Positions 27,961-36,838 of a stretch of 64,000 nt of DNA are shown here, piece after piece. The DNA lies in contig JAZNPP010000046.1 of the NCBI GenBank assembly GCA_045589695.1, positions 5,337 to 69,336 of the forward strand, read 5' to 3'. The first letter of the stretch is position 1, and every line of letters starts with the position of its first letter. The translations under genes and the position numbers were made by a program. The notes under the pieces were generated by a model. It was not told where the DNA came from and did not search any database. It worked only from the letters and a program-made list of their open reading frames with translations. Origin of the DNA: HGM04593 sp045589695 (GTDB lineage: Bacteria > Bacteroidota > Bacteroidia > Bacteroidales > Bacteroidaceae).

Positions 27961-29202
27961 TCAACGGCGGGAACCGCTGCGGGAGCTGCCAGAAGAGCTG
28001 CCGCGGGAACTGCCAGAAGAGCTGCTGCGGGAACTGCCAGAAGAACCGCTGCGGGATACGCTTGAAGAGCTGCTGCGGGAACGTGACACGCTCGTACTGC
28101 TTGGACGGTTATAGCCGACTGATGATGAAGAAGAACCGCTGCGGCGGTAACTGTTACGGTTGCCGCTTCCCGACGACGTTGAGCCGGAGCTGCGCTCATT
28201 GGTACTGCGCACTTTTACGCCATTGCCTCTTTGGGATGCATTACCATTGCCTACGTTCTCATTTCCCGTAGTATGACGCGGTTGCTGACTGCGGACAGCT
28301 CCGCCCTGCCGGTTTCTATTGCCCGATTGGCTGTTCGCCATCCCGTTCGTATTCCTGCGCGGCCGCTGACCGCTTACGGTCGTCTTGTCATTATTCTTTT
28401 CACGACTTGAGGTGTTTCCGCTTGAGACCCTGTTCGAATTGCGTGGAGGCAATTGGCGGTCAGGTTTATTGACCGTATTATCCGCACGCGAAGCAGAGCC
28501 GTTCGTTCCCCTTTGATTTCTTGAGCCGTTTACAGCAATATCGCTACGGTTTCCACGATGTCTGTTATTGTTTACAGGAATATCGGTATGCACCTTATGA
28601 GCAGGCTTCCATGAGTTGTGCGCAAAGTGCGGAGGACGATGCCCTATATGCCCGTAAGCGGGATACCAATGATGCCAGTGATGATAGCCTGGATAATATC
28701 CCCAATCATAGCATCCCCAATTATAGGGGTAATGCCATGAACTCCAAGAATTCCATGAATACCAATCAAAGGCGCTCCATGCCGTTCCGGGCCAATAGTA
28801 TGCAGGATTATTGAATGTAGGATATATATCTACAGTATAACCGTTGTCGTATATGAGCCAGTCATTTATGCCGCAATTATACCTCAAGTCCCAATAGAGA
28901 TTGCTCCCGAGCAGACGTGCAGGATTACGGAAGCGTACTATACGGGATGAATACTGATAATCGTTTTCAGAATAATACCCGTACAAGTCGTCGGTATAGT
29001 ATGCCTCATCGACATCGTTCTCATACTCCTCGTAATTGCATGAGTCATACTCGACATCGTCGATGCCGGCGACACCGTCTTCCCGAGCGCCGTTCGCCAC
29101 TACAGCCTTCTTCTCCTTTACAGGAACATAGTAGAAATCCTTATGCTGAGCCGCCGCAAAAAGAGGGCTTAGCAAAACCAACAGAAACAGTGACTTTTTC
29201 AT
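27961..29202 (-). CDS. Exported low-complexity protein (Tyr/Trp/His-rich middle, Ser/Gly/Arg-rich tail)
   Basis: A 413-aa protein with a clear signal peptide (1-18, LFAAAQ). It has three zones: an acidic Tyr/Asp/Glu segment (about 40-90), an aromatic Trp/Tyr/His-rich stretch (about 130-200, with YYPGYHHWHHWYPAYGH), and a long basic Asn/Arg/Ser/Gly tail (210-413) that is probably disordered. The last part is encoded by a 24-bp tandem repeat. I do not recognise a family with known function. Composition suggests surface or matrix interaction, or metal or polyanion binding, but that is inference. It lies upstream of the FadL-like gene in the same direction. Confidence 0.6.
   Translation of the reverse strand: MKKSLFLLVLLSPLFAAAQHKDFYYVPVKEKKAVVANGAREDGVAGIDDVEYDSCNYEEYENDVDEAYYTDDLYGYYSENDYQYSSRIVRFRNPARLLGSNLYWDLRYNCGINDWLIYDNGYTVDIYPTFNNPAYYWPGTAWSAFDWYSWNSWSSWHYPYNWGCYDWGYYPGYHHWHHWYPAYGHIGHRPPHFAHNSWKPAHKVHTDIPVNNNRHRGNRSDIAVNGSRNQRGTNGSASRADNTVNKPDRQLPPRNSNRVSSGNTSSREKNNDKTTVSGQRPRRNTNGMANSQSGNRNRQGGAVRSQQPRHTTGNENVGNGNASQRGNGVKVRSTNERSSGSTSSGSGNRNSYRRSGSSSSSVGYNRPSSTSVSRSRSSSSSVSRSGSSGSSRSSSSGSSRGSSSGSSRSGSRR
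27980..28080. repeat. 24-bp tandem repeat inside the low-complexity gene
   Basis: CGGGA(A/G)CTGCCAGAAGA-like units recur with an exact 24-base period (starts at 27980, 28004, 28028, 28052, 28076). They encode the Ser/Gly/Arg tail, and a multiple of 3 keeps the frame, so copy number could vary without disrupting the protein. Confidence 0.75.
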
Positions 29203-29262
29203 ATGCTTATGTTTTACGCATTTTTCTTAATGCAAAAATATTGTCTGCGAATAACAAAAAAC

Positions 29263-29297
29263 AGGGAAAATCCCTACAAAAAAGAAGGATTTTCCCT
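29263..29297 (-). terminator. Terminator of the ilv operon
   Basis: An 11-bp stem (29263-29273 with 29287-29297) followed on the minus strand by a GTTTTTTG tract. It lies 44 bases past the ilvC stop. Confidence 0.75.
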
Positions 29298-29340
29298 ATT
29301 TGTGCAATTATAAGGTACGGGCTAACGCCCTATTGCCTTA

Positions 29341-30384
29341 TTACTTATTTTCGGGACGCAGCTGACGTACTACTGCGCCTGCCTGCCACATTTCGCTTTC
29401 ACGAAGCGCCTTAAGTTCCTCGTTCAGTTTCTCACGATAGTCGGGCTGAGAGTTTGAGTCGATAGATCTCTGTGCCTCTTCACCGCACTTCACAGACTCG
29501 TAGAGCTTATACATTACGGGCTTTATAGCGTCGTGGAACGGAGTCATCCAATCGAGAGCGCCGCGCTGAGCTGTCGTAGAGCAGTTTGCGTACATCCAGT
29601 CCATACCTTTTGCCGCAAACAGAGGCATAAGCGATTGCGTAAGTTCCTCGACAGTCTCGTTGAAAGCCTCAGAAGGAGTGTGACCGTTCTCGCGAAGAAC
29701 CTCGTACTGAGCGAGGAAAAGACCCTGGACGGCACCCATGAGCGAACCTCTCTCGCCTGTAAGGTCCGAAACGGCCTCACGCTGGAAAGTAGTCTCGAAA
29801 AGATATCCGGAACCGATACCGATACCGAATGCCAATACACGGTCAAGAGCCTTGCCTGTAGCATTCTGGTGTATTGCATAAGACGCGTTCAAACCGCGGC
29901 CCTCAAGGAACATTGTACGCAAGGATGTACCTGAGCCTTTAGGAGCGACCATGATAACATCAACATCTGCAGGAGGCACAATGCCCGTTCTGTCGTTCCA
30001 GTTGATGCCGAAGCCGTGTGAGAAGTAGAGAGCCTTGCCGGTTGTCATGTACTTCTCAATCTTGGGCCATATCGCTATCTGTGCCGCATCCGAGAGCAAC
30101 ATACATACGATTGTACCTCGCTCCGCAGCCTCTTCGATAGAAAAGAGTGTCTCGCCGGGCACCCAACCGTCTTTAACAGCCTTGTCATATGTAGCGCCTT
30201 CGCGCTGGCCTACTATAACGTTGAAGCCGTTATCACGAAGGTTGCAAGCCTGACCAGGACCCTGTACGCCATAACCAAGAACAGCAATAGTCTCGTTTTT
30301 CAATATTTCACGAGCTTTCTCAAGTGAAAACTCCTGAGAAGTAACTACATTCTCTATTACTCCTCCAAAATTCATTTCTGCCAT
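29341..30384 (-). CDS. ilvC: Ketol-acid reductoisomerase
   Basis: A 347-aa NADPH-dependent enzyme of valine/isoleucine synthesis, converting acetolactate-type products to dihydroxy acids. The nucleotide loop GYGVQGPG (37-44) and the following VGQREG are seen, then APKGSGTSLR and the C-terminal knotted helical domain with the acidic metal ligands (SDLTGERG). It is the class I size. Last gene of ilvD-ilvB-ilvN-ilvC, 2 bases after ilvN, with a terminator after it. Confidence 0.95.
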   Translation of the reverse strand: MAEMNFGGVIENVVTSQEFSLEKAREILKNETIAVLGYGVQGPGQACNLRDNGFNVIVGQREGATYDKAVKDGWVPGETLFSIEEAAERGTIVCMLLSDAAQIAIWPKIEKYMTTGKALYFSHGFGINWNDRTGIVPPADVDVIMVAPKGSGTSLRTMFLEGRGLNASYAIHQNATGKALDRVLAFGIGIGSGYLFETTFQREAVSDLTGERGSLMGAVQGLFLAQYEVLRENGHTPSEAFNETVEELTQSLMPLFAAKGMDWMYANCSTTAQRGALDWMTPFHDAIKPVMYKLYESVKCGEEAQRSIDSNSQPDYREKLNEELKALRESEMWQAGAVVRQLRPENK

Positions 30385-30386
30385 AA

Positions 30387-30944
30387 TTATTCTCTATTTT
30401 TTGTTGGTTTTCTTTTATAATCTTCATCAAAAAGCAGTTCCGTAAGGTTTTCTACCGAATCGCGGGGAACCGCCACACGTCCCGACTTCACGAACTGCTG
30501 CATGCACTGGAAAGCCACAAACTTGTCATAAAGTTCAAGGATATCATCGGTAGAGCCTGTCATTTCCACTACCGTATAATTGGCATTGACCTCTATCACA
30601 TGAGCTGCGCTGTGACGTATCAGGCGTGAAATCTGATTATTTTCCATAATCTTAGGAGTAGACAGTTTGTAAAGGGCTACCTCCTGGAAGAATATCTCGC
30701 TGTCCACATAGTAATCAGCTTTCAGGACATCGACCTTCTTCTCTATGCGTTTCGTAACCTTTTCAATCGATTCCTCTTCGCCCCAAAGCGTTATAGTATA
30801 ACGGTGAACACCCTCTACCGATGACGACGACGCTGTAATCGTATCGATATTCATCATTCGGCGGGTAAACTCAGCCGTCACCTGATTCAACATACCGGCA
30901 ATATTCTCGGTATATATGATAATAGTATATAATTTCTTGTCCAT
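30387..30944 (-). CDS. ilvN: Acetolactate synthase small (regulatory) subunit
   Basis: A 185-aa ACT-domain protein that pairs with IlvB and confers valine feedback control in related enzymes. MDKKLYTIIIYTENIAGMLNQ opens the N-terminal ACT domain, with the ligand-site ENIAGML and ATITASSS-type turns; a second ACT-like half follows. A TTG at 30959 overlapping the ilvB stop would add five residues; the ATG at 30944, 7 bases after ilvB, is preferred. It sits between ilvB and ilvC. Confidence 0.9.
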   Translation of the reverse strand: MDKKLYTIIIYTENIAGMLNQVTAEFTRRMMNIDTITASSSSVEGVHRYTITLWGEEESIEKVTKRIEKKVDVLKADYYVDSEIFFQEVALYKLSTPKIMENNQISRLIRHSAAHVIEVNANYTVVEMTGSTDDILELYDKFVAFQCMQQFVKSGRVAVPRDSVENLTELLFDEDYKRKPTKNRE

Positions 30945-30951
30945 TGCTTGA

Positions 30952-32646
30952 CTATTCAAATATCATTTCACTTACCGTAGCTCCCGGTGGTGTCATCGGC
31001 ATAACATTATCCTCCTCTTTTACAGCCACATGCAAAAGGAACGGTTCATCAGTAGACAGCATCTCTCTAATAGCGTCATCAAGCTCCTCACGGTCCACTA
31101 CAAGGCGTGACGCAATGCCGTATCCCTTAGCTATAAGAGAATATTCGGGATTAAGCATCGGAGTCCATGAGTAGCGATGGTCAAAAAAGAGTTCCTGCCA
31201 TTGACGCACATTGCCAAGATAGTTATTATTAAGCAAAATCATCTTTACGCCTGTACCCTGTTCCATGATTGTGCCCAGCTCCTGAATATTCATCTGGAAG
31301 CCGCCGTCACCCGTGAACAGGCACACTGTACGATGCGGCATCGCCATTTTGGCGCCGATAGCGGCCGGCAAGCCATAACCCATTGTACCCAAGCCGCCCG
31401 ATGTCAATATACTGCGAGGAAGGGTGTACTTGAAGTAACGTGAAGACATCATCTGGTTCTGGCCTACGTCAGTCACGAGTATTGCGCTGTTGTTTGTAGC
31501 TTCGCTTATCTTGCGAGCGACCTCTCCCATGAGCAGCGGACCGCTGCCCGGGTTGAGCGCCTTAGCGCCGACCTTCTCGAACTCTATTGCGTTATACTTG
31601 GCGAAGCTCTCTATCCACTCCTTGCGGTCACGCGACTCCACAAGTTCGGTAATCATAGGAAGCACCTCCTTGCAGTCGCCTACGATAGGAATATCGACAG
31701 CGACATTCTTGTTGATTTCCGCATGGTCGATATCAATGTGTATAACCTTAGCCTGCTTTGCGTATGTCGCAACGTTTCCCGTCACACGGTCGCTGAAACG
31801 CATACCGACAGCAATGAGCAGGTCACATTCGTTCGTATTGTAATTGGGGCCGTAATTTCCGTGCATGCCGAGCATTCCCACACACAACGGGTGGTCGCTT
31901 GGAAGAGCCGAAAGACCGAGCAATGTTCTTGCCGCCGGAATGTTGGCCTTTTCTATCAATGCCTTGAGTTCTTCATGAGCCTCTCCGAGTTCTACGCCCT
32001 GGCCAACGAGCATCAAAGGACGCTTTGAACTGTTTATAAGAGCTGCCGCCTCTTCTACCGCGCTGCGGCACGGCGTAGGATAAGGTACATAGCTTCTTAC
32101 AGAATCGACATATACCGGCTCATATTCAGTCATCGCGGTCTGGGCGTTCTTGGTGAAGTCAAGAACTACAGGGCCCGGACGGCCTGTACCGGCAATGTAG
32201 AAAGCGCGCGCTACAGCCCATGCGACATCCTCGGGACGACGTATCTGATAGCTCCATTTTGTAATAGGCTGCGTGATGCCCACGAAATCAATCTCCTGAA
32301 AGGCGTCGGTACCGAGTACGGCACATCCCACCTGACCAGCTATTACCACGACAGGTGTACTGTCGAGCATTGCGTCGCTGATGCCGGTCAGAGTGTTCGT
32401 TGCGCCAGGACCGCTTGTCACGATTGAAACGCCTACCTTGCCCGAACTGCGGGCATAGCCCTGCGCAGCATGAACTGCGCCCTGCTCATGACGCACAAGC
32501 ACCTGCTTGAAGTCGCTGCGGTGGTCATACATGGCATCGAATACCGGCATGATTGAGCCTCCCGGATAACCGAAAACCGTGTCTACCCCCTCTTTTATAA
32601 GAGAGCGCATAAGAGCCTCTCCACCTGAAATTATCTCTTTACCCAT
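30952..32646 (-). CDS. ilvB: Acetolactate synthase large (catalytic) subunit
   Basis: A 564-aa thiamine-diphosphate enzyme that condenses pyruvate to acetolactate or with 2-oxobutyrate. Seen: VFGYPGGSIMPVFDA (24-38), catalytic Glu54 in RHEQGAVHAA, and the ThDP-Mg motif beginning GDGGFQMN and ending in LLNNNYLGN around residue 440-470. Length is normal for the biosynthetic form. It is 8 bases downstream of ilvD. Its cofactor links it to the thiamine salvage operon at 47.4-51.1 kb. Confidence 0.95.
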   Translation of the reverse strand: MGKEIISGGEALMRSLIKEGVDTVFGYPGGSIMPVFDAMYDHRSDFKQVLVRHEQGAVHAAQGYARSSGKVGVSIVTSGPGATNTLTGISDAMLDSTPVVVIAGQVGCAVLGTDAFQEIDFVGITQPITKWSYQIRRPEDVAWAVARAFYIAGTGRPGPVVLDFTKNAQTAMTEYEPVYVDSVRSYVPYPTPCRSAVEEAAALINSSKRPLMLVGQGVELGEAHEELKALIEKANIPAARTLLGLSALPSDHPLCVGMLGMHGNYGPNYNTNECDLLIAVGMRFSDRVTGNVATYAKQAKVIHIDIDHAEINKNVAVDIPIVGDCKEVLPMITELVESRDRKEWIESFAKYNAIEFEKVGAKALNPGSGPLLMGEVARKISEATNNSAILVTDVGQNQMMSSRYFKYTLPRSILTSGGLGTMGYGLPAAIGAKMAMPHRTVCLFTGDGGFQMNIQELGTIMEQGTGVKMILLNNNYLGNVRQWQELFFDHRYSWTPMLNPEYSLIAKGYGIASRLVVDREELDDAIREMLSTDEPFLLHVAVKEEDNVMPMTPPGATVSEMIFE

Positions 32647-32654
32647 AATTTTTC

Positions 32655-34457
32655 TTAGTCAATAATTCTAACTCCGCCCTTGTCGGCCGAACTTACCATG
32701 TTGGCATAAGCCTTGAGGCTCTTCGAAACGACACGGTCACGTGTCATCGGGAACATTTCGCGAGCCTGCAGTTCCTCGTCGGTAAGACGCACGTTGATCG
32801 TGCGTGCAGGAATGTCGATGTCAATAATGTCTCCGTCACGCAACTTGCCGATGTTTCCGCCGGCTGCAGCCTCGGGCGATATGTGACCTATGCTCAAACC
32901 AGACGTGCCGCCGCTGAAACGTCCGTCCGTTATCAATGCGCATTCCTTGCCGAGGTGGCGTGATTTGATATATGATGTGGGATAAAGCATCTCCTGCATG
33001 CCCGGACCGCCTTTAGGGCCTTCGTATATTATTACTACGACATCACCGGCCTGGACATCGCCGCCAAGAATACCCTCCACTGCCGACTCCTGAGAATCGA
33101 AGACCTTTGCCTTGCCGCTGAACTTCCAAATGCTCTCGTCTACGCCGGCAGTCTTTACCACACAGCCGTCCTTTGCTATGTTTCCGAAAAGGACAGCAAG
33201 ACCTCCGTCTTTAGTGTACGCATTCTCCAAAGAGCGTATGCAACCGTTCTCACGATCGGTATCAAGAGTCTCGTACATGCAGTTCTGCGAGCCCATCACG
33301 TTGCTGAAAACATTCGCCGGAGCTGTTCCGTAAATACGTGCGGCCTCAGCCGTCACATTCCCTTCTGTTATACAATATTTCGCTATATCCTCGGCAAGAG
33401 TAGCTCCTGTAACACGCTTCACATCGGTCTTCAGCAGACCGCCTTTAGCAAGTTCGCCGAGAATTCCCAAAATACCTCCTGCACGGCCGCAGTCCTGAAC
33501 GCTGTACTTAGGGCCGTTGGGAGCAAGCTTGCAGAGGCAGGGAACATTGCGGCTAAGCTTGTCGATGTCCTCCATCTTGAAATCAACGCCTGCTTCCTGA
33601 GCTACGGCCAAAAGATGCAGAATTGTATTTGTAGAGCCGCCCATCGCAATGTCAAGAGTCATGGCGTTCATGAATGCGTCACGTGAAGCTATTGAACGGG
33701 GAAGCACGGACTCGTCACCGTAGTTGTAGTACTTGAACGCATTCTCCACTATCCGCTTCGCCGCATCCTTCAACAACTGCACTCGGTTGGCGTGAGTAGC
33801 GAGTATCGTTCCGTTGCCGGGCAACGAGAGACCGATAGCTTCGGTCAATGAGTTCATCGAGTTAGCCGTGAACATTCCCGAGCAGCTGCCGCAACCGGGG
33901 CATGAACGTTTTTCTATCTCTGCAAGTTCTTCATCGCTGACACTGTTGTCGGCAGCCTTTACCATCGCAATCACAAGGTCAAGATTTTCGTTCTTCCATG
34001 TACCCTTTTCCATAGGGCCTCCCGACACGAATACCGTAGGAATGTTCAGACGCATTGCAGCCATGAGCATACCCGGAGTTATCTTGTCGCAGTTAGAGAT
34101 GCAGACAAGCGCATCCACCTTGTGCGCATTGCACATATATTCAACGCTGTCGGCGATTATGTCACGGGAAGGCAATGAATACAGCATGCCGTCATGTCCC
34201 ATCGCGATGCCGTCGTCTATAGCGATTGTATTGAATTCCGCTGCATAACAGCCCAACTTCTCTATTTCAGCTTTTACTATTTGACCCGCTTCGTGCAGGT
34301 GCGTGTGTCCGGGAACCAATTGCGTGAATGAGTTCGCAATAGCAATGATCGGTTTGCCGAACATTTCACGTTTCATACCGTTGGCTATCCACAAGGCTCT
34401 TGCTCCTGCCATGCGGCGGCCTTCGGTAGACTGTGCGCTTCTTAATTTGATTTTCAT
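32655..34457 (-). CDS. ilvD: Dihydroxy-acid dehydratase
   Basis: A 600-aa iron-sulfur dehydratase producing the 2-oxo acid precursors of valine and isoleucine. Cluster cysteines are visible at C123 in CISNCDKITPGM and in CPGCGSC (186-192), with DGRFSGGTSG near the C-terminus. First gene of the operon; the ATG at 34457 follows a roughly 150-base leader and a promoter at 34621-34652. All four genes of the common pathway except the aminotransferase are together here; ilvA and leu genes are not in the window. Confidence 0.95.
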   Translation of the reverse strand: MKIKLRSAQSTEGRRMAGARALWIANGMKREMFGKPIIAIANSFTQLVPGHTHLHEAGQIVKAEIEKLGCYAAEFNTIAIDDGIAMGHDGMLYSLPSRDIIADSVEYMCNAHKVDALVCISNCDKITPGMLMAAMRLNIPTVFVSGGPMEKGTWKNENLDLVIAMVKAADNSVSDEELAEIEKRSCPGCGSCSGMFTANSMNSLTEAIGLSLPGNGTILATHANRVQLLKDAAKRIVENAFKYYNYGDESVLPRSIASRDAFMNAMTLDIAMGGSTNTILHLLAVAQEAGVDFKMEDIDKLSRNVPCLCKLAPNGPKYSVQDCGRAGGILGILGELAKGGLLKTDVKRVTGATLAEDIAKYCITEGNVTAEAARIYGTAPANVFSNVMGSQNCMYETLDTDRENGCIRSLENAYTKDGGLAVLFGNIAKDGCVVKTAGVDESIWKFSGKAKVFDSQESAVEGILGGDVQAGDVVVIIYEGPKGGPGMQEMLYPTSYIKSRHLGKECALITDGRFSGGTSGLSIGHISPEAAAGGNIGKLRDGDIIDIDIPARTINVRLTDEELQAREMFPMTRDRVVSKSLKAYANMVSSADKGGVRIID

Positions 34458-34620
34458 AATTATATTCTAAACAAGAAACCCTTCCCAAACATGAGAAAGG
34501 TGCCCAAAAAACATAAACAACAGCCTTGCCTACAACTCATAAAAAGTGAAAACATATCGCTCACATTGCAGCGGACGGCCGAAACATGCAGCCCTGAATG
34601 CTGTTTTTGATTTTGGACCA

Positions 34621-34652
34621 CAAAATTAACCTCTTTTTCCTGTATATACAAG
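34621..34652 (-). promoter_or_regulatory. Promoter of the ilv operon
   Basis: On the minus strand CTTG (34649-34652), 20 bases, then TAATTTTG (34621-34628), close to the Bacteroides consensus. It implies a 5' leader of about 150 bases. I see no leader peptide rich in Ile, Leu or Val and no T-box in it. Confidence 0.6.
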
Positions 34653-34700
34653 TATTTTAAAACAGAATTAGCCTGTTTAATGTCAAAAGTTTAGCTAAAA

Positions 34701-35720
34701 TCAGAAATTTCTGTTTTTAAGTATAACGTAGATAATCACGGGAGCGCCGACCAACGGAGTTATCGCTCCTAACGGAAGAAGGCCGTTTTCTCCGGGCATC
34801 TGGCATATAAGGTTACACAGCAATGCGACAGAAGAGCCTGCAAGCAGCGTTCCTGGCAAAAGATATTTGTGATTCGCCGTATTCAGGAAAAGCCTCGATA
34901 TATGCGGCACAGCCAGACCTATGAACGCCACTGGACCGCAGAACGCCGTTACGACTGCCGTAAGAAGACCTGTAACAGAGAGCAAGACTCCTCGAATCAA
35001 TTTTACGTTGATACCGAGATTCTTGGCATAGGCATCTCCTAACATAAGCGCATTCAAAGGCTTTGTCATCAACAACGAAACGAGCAAAAGCAGCGCTACT
35101 ATAACCGCATAAAAAGGAAGTTGTTCCATTGAGACGGCACTGAAGCTTCCCATGCCCCAAATCATATATGAATGCACACCCTCGGCAGTCGCGAAGTAGT
35201 TAAGGATAGATATAAGCGACGAAGCAAGATAACCGACCGCGACACCGGCTATAAGCAGAAAGATTTTATTCCTTAAAACAGAAGAGAGGAAAAGCATTAC
35301 CGCCATTATCAGCATCGCACCGGCAAATGCGCCCGAAAGAATAGCAAGAGAACCGCCGGCGCCGCCTACAGCTAACATCCCTTGTACAAGGAGCATAACC
35401 ACCGCGACTCCAAGTCCTGCGCCGCTGTTTATGCCAAGCACTTCGGGGCCGGCAAGCGGGTTATTGAAAAGGGTTTGCAGCAGGAGTCCTGCTACAGAGA
35501 TTGCCGCACCCGCAAGAAGAGCCGTAACAGCTTGCGGCAGACGCATCTCAAGCACTATAAGCCTCCACGATTCACGCTCGCACTCGCCGCCTGTCAGAAG
35601 CGACAGGACATCGGCGAAAGGTATATCCACCGACCCAATAAAAAGATTGGACACGAACAGCACCGCTGCCAGAACGGCAAAAGCAGCTATAACCAGAGTT
35701 TTTTTATTCAATCTTCTCAT
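34701..35720 (-). CDS. FecCD/BtuC-family ABC transporter permease
   Basis: A 339-aa inner-membrane permease with about ten hydrophobic segments. The family region LRLPQAVTALLAGAAISVAG and GPEVLGINSGAGLG are clear, as is AFCGPVAFIGLAVPHISR, the coupling-helix area. Such permeases import Fe-siderophores, heme or cobalamin. The frame is open 17 codons further, but the ATG at 35720 (MRRLNKKTL) gives a normal start and overlaps the binding-protein stop by 17 bases. No ATPase gene follows: the next gene downstream is ilvD, with its own promoter. Confidence 0.85.
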   Translation of the reverse strand: MRRLNKKTLVIAAFAVLAAVLFVSNLFIGSVDIPFADVLSLLTGGECERESWRLIVLEMRLPQAVTALLAGAAISVAGLLLQTLFNNPLAGPEVLGINSGAGLGVAVVMLLVQGMLAVGGAGGSLAILSGAFAGAMLIMAVMLFLSSVLRNKIFLLIAGVAVGYLASSLISILNYFATAEGVHSYMIWGMGSFSAVSMEQLPFYAVIVALLLLVSLLMTKPLNALMLGDAYAKNLGINVKLIRGVLLSVTGLLTAVVTAFCGPVAFIGLAVPHISRLFLNTANHKYLLPGTLLAGSSVALLCNLICQMPGENGLLPLGAITPLVGAPVIIYVILKNRNF

Positions 35721-36813
35721 AATAACGGGGCTTATATTCAGGAAACAGAGAGGGATGGAACAATGCTCCAAGTTCTTTCAGCAGACGTTCAGGATGAAAC
35801 AAGGCCTCTTCGAAGAGGTTGTTCCTGCGGGTGTTGCAGGCATATACATTACCCGTTTCAAAAGGCTTAAAATGGGAATATCCGTCAAATTCCGCAAGCA
35901 ACGAAGAACGGGTCTTGTCATTTTCCGAATTATACTTGAACAGCCAGATATCGGCTTCGGAGGCCTTGTCAAGCACCACCTCATACGACAGAGGCAGAGA
36001 GCCGTTGCTGCCGAAACCGGAGAAGATATATTCCGCTCCTGCATCATCATACATCCTCCCCATCGTGCTGTTACCGCCCGGAACATACCACGCCGAGCTG
36101 CTTTTCAGTTCACACATAAGTTTAGGACGGTTTTCGGCGCTCGCGACTTTGGAACGAAGAGCCTCATATTCATTGCATACGACATTGAATATAGAGTCGC
36201 TCTTCAGGGCTTTTCCGAAAAGACGGCCATAGAAACGCACCCATTCGGCACAACCGAGAGGCGAACTCTCCATATAGTCGGCACACTCGACAAGCGGGAA
36301 AGGCATTTTGTCAAGCTTGCCATAGCCGCCGTTCTCGAACGGAAGGACAAATATAGCATCGGGAGAGAGCAGCGCCACCGTCTCGGCATCCACATTCAGC
36401 GAGCTGCCGCAGTCGGCTACTGTTCCCTTTTCAAGGCCCGCATTAACCGCGGAAGAGTATATATATTGCCTGTCGCATACTCCGGAAATGGCCGACGCCG
36501 TGCCAAGTTCGTCAAAAAGAGCCGCATGAACTCCCGAAAAGACTATACAGTTTTCAAGCGGGACACGAAGGATATCACCGGAAGGCAGACCGGAAGGCAA
36601 TTCGCAGCCTTTAGGAACAAGCAGATAACGTCTTAACAGCCCTTCGCCCCAGGGATTCTTTATATCGGCCACCGTATACCCGTCGCACTCAGTAATCTCA
36701 AGCAAAGAGGAATGAACGATATCAACCGCATCACCCTCTACATTGCCGTAGCCGTTGCCGCACGAAGAGCAAATAAGCAGAAGAACGGACAGGGACGCGG
36801 ACAGTTTTTTCAT
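35704..36813 (-). CDS. ABC transporter substrate-binding lipoprotein (BtuF/FecB-type)
   Basis: About 369 aa. A lipoprotein signal with lipobox (LLICSSC) precedes a class III periplasmic binding protein fold: ALFDELGTASAISGVCDRQYIYS, VDAETVALLSPDAIFVLPFEN and a C-terminal lobe containing DIWLFKYNS. It should capture a metal chelate or corrinoid for the adjacent permease; the ligand is not identifiable. An ATG at 36852 would overlap the preceding gene by 14 bases; the ATG at 36813 yields a standard signal peptide and is used. Confidence 0.8.
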   Translation of the reverse strand: MKKLSASLSVLLLICSSCGNGYGNVEGDAVDIVHSSLLEITECDGYTVADIKNPWGEGLLRRYLLVPKGCELPSGLPSGDILRVPLENCIVFSGVHAALFDELGTASAISGVCDRQYIYSSAVNAGLEKGTVADCGSSLNVDAETVALLSPDAIFVLPFENGGYGKLDKMPFPLVECADYMESSPLGCAEWVRFYGRLFGKALKSDSIFNVVCNEYEALRSKVASAENRPKLMCELKSSSAWYVPGGNSTMGRMYDDAGAEYIFSGFGSNGSLPLSYEVVLDKASEADIWLFKYNSENDKTRSSLLAEFDGYSHFKPFETGNVYACNTRRNNLFEEALFHPERLLKELGALFHPSLFPEYKPRYYEKIE

Positions 36814-36838
36814 CAACAGGCGACAGCGGAACATTGCA

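Noticed and set aside
27980..28080. Regular 24-bp repeats as a CRISPR array
   Set aside because: There are no spacers; the repeats are directly tandem, in frame, and encode a Ser/Gly/Arg tail.
30945..30959. Earlier TTG start for ilvN
   Set aside because: The ATG at 30944 fits the family start and avoids overlap with the ilvB stop.
34460..34651. 63-codon open frame upstream of ilvD as a possible leader peptide
   Set aside because: It is not enriched in Ile, Leu or Val, its start lies before the likely transcription start, and no attenuator pair was seen.
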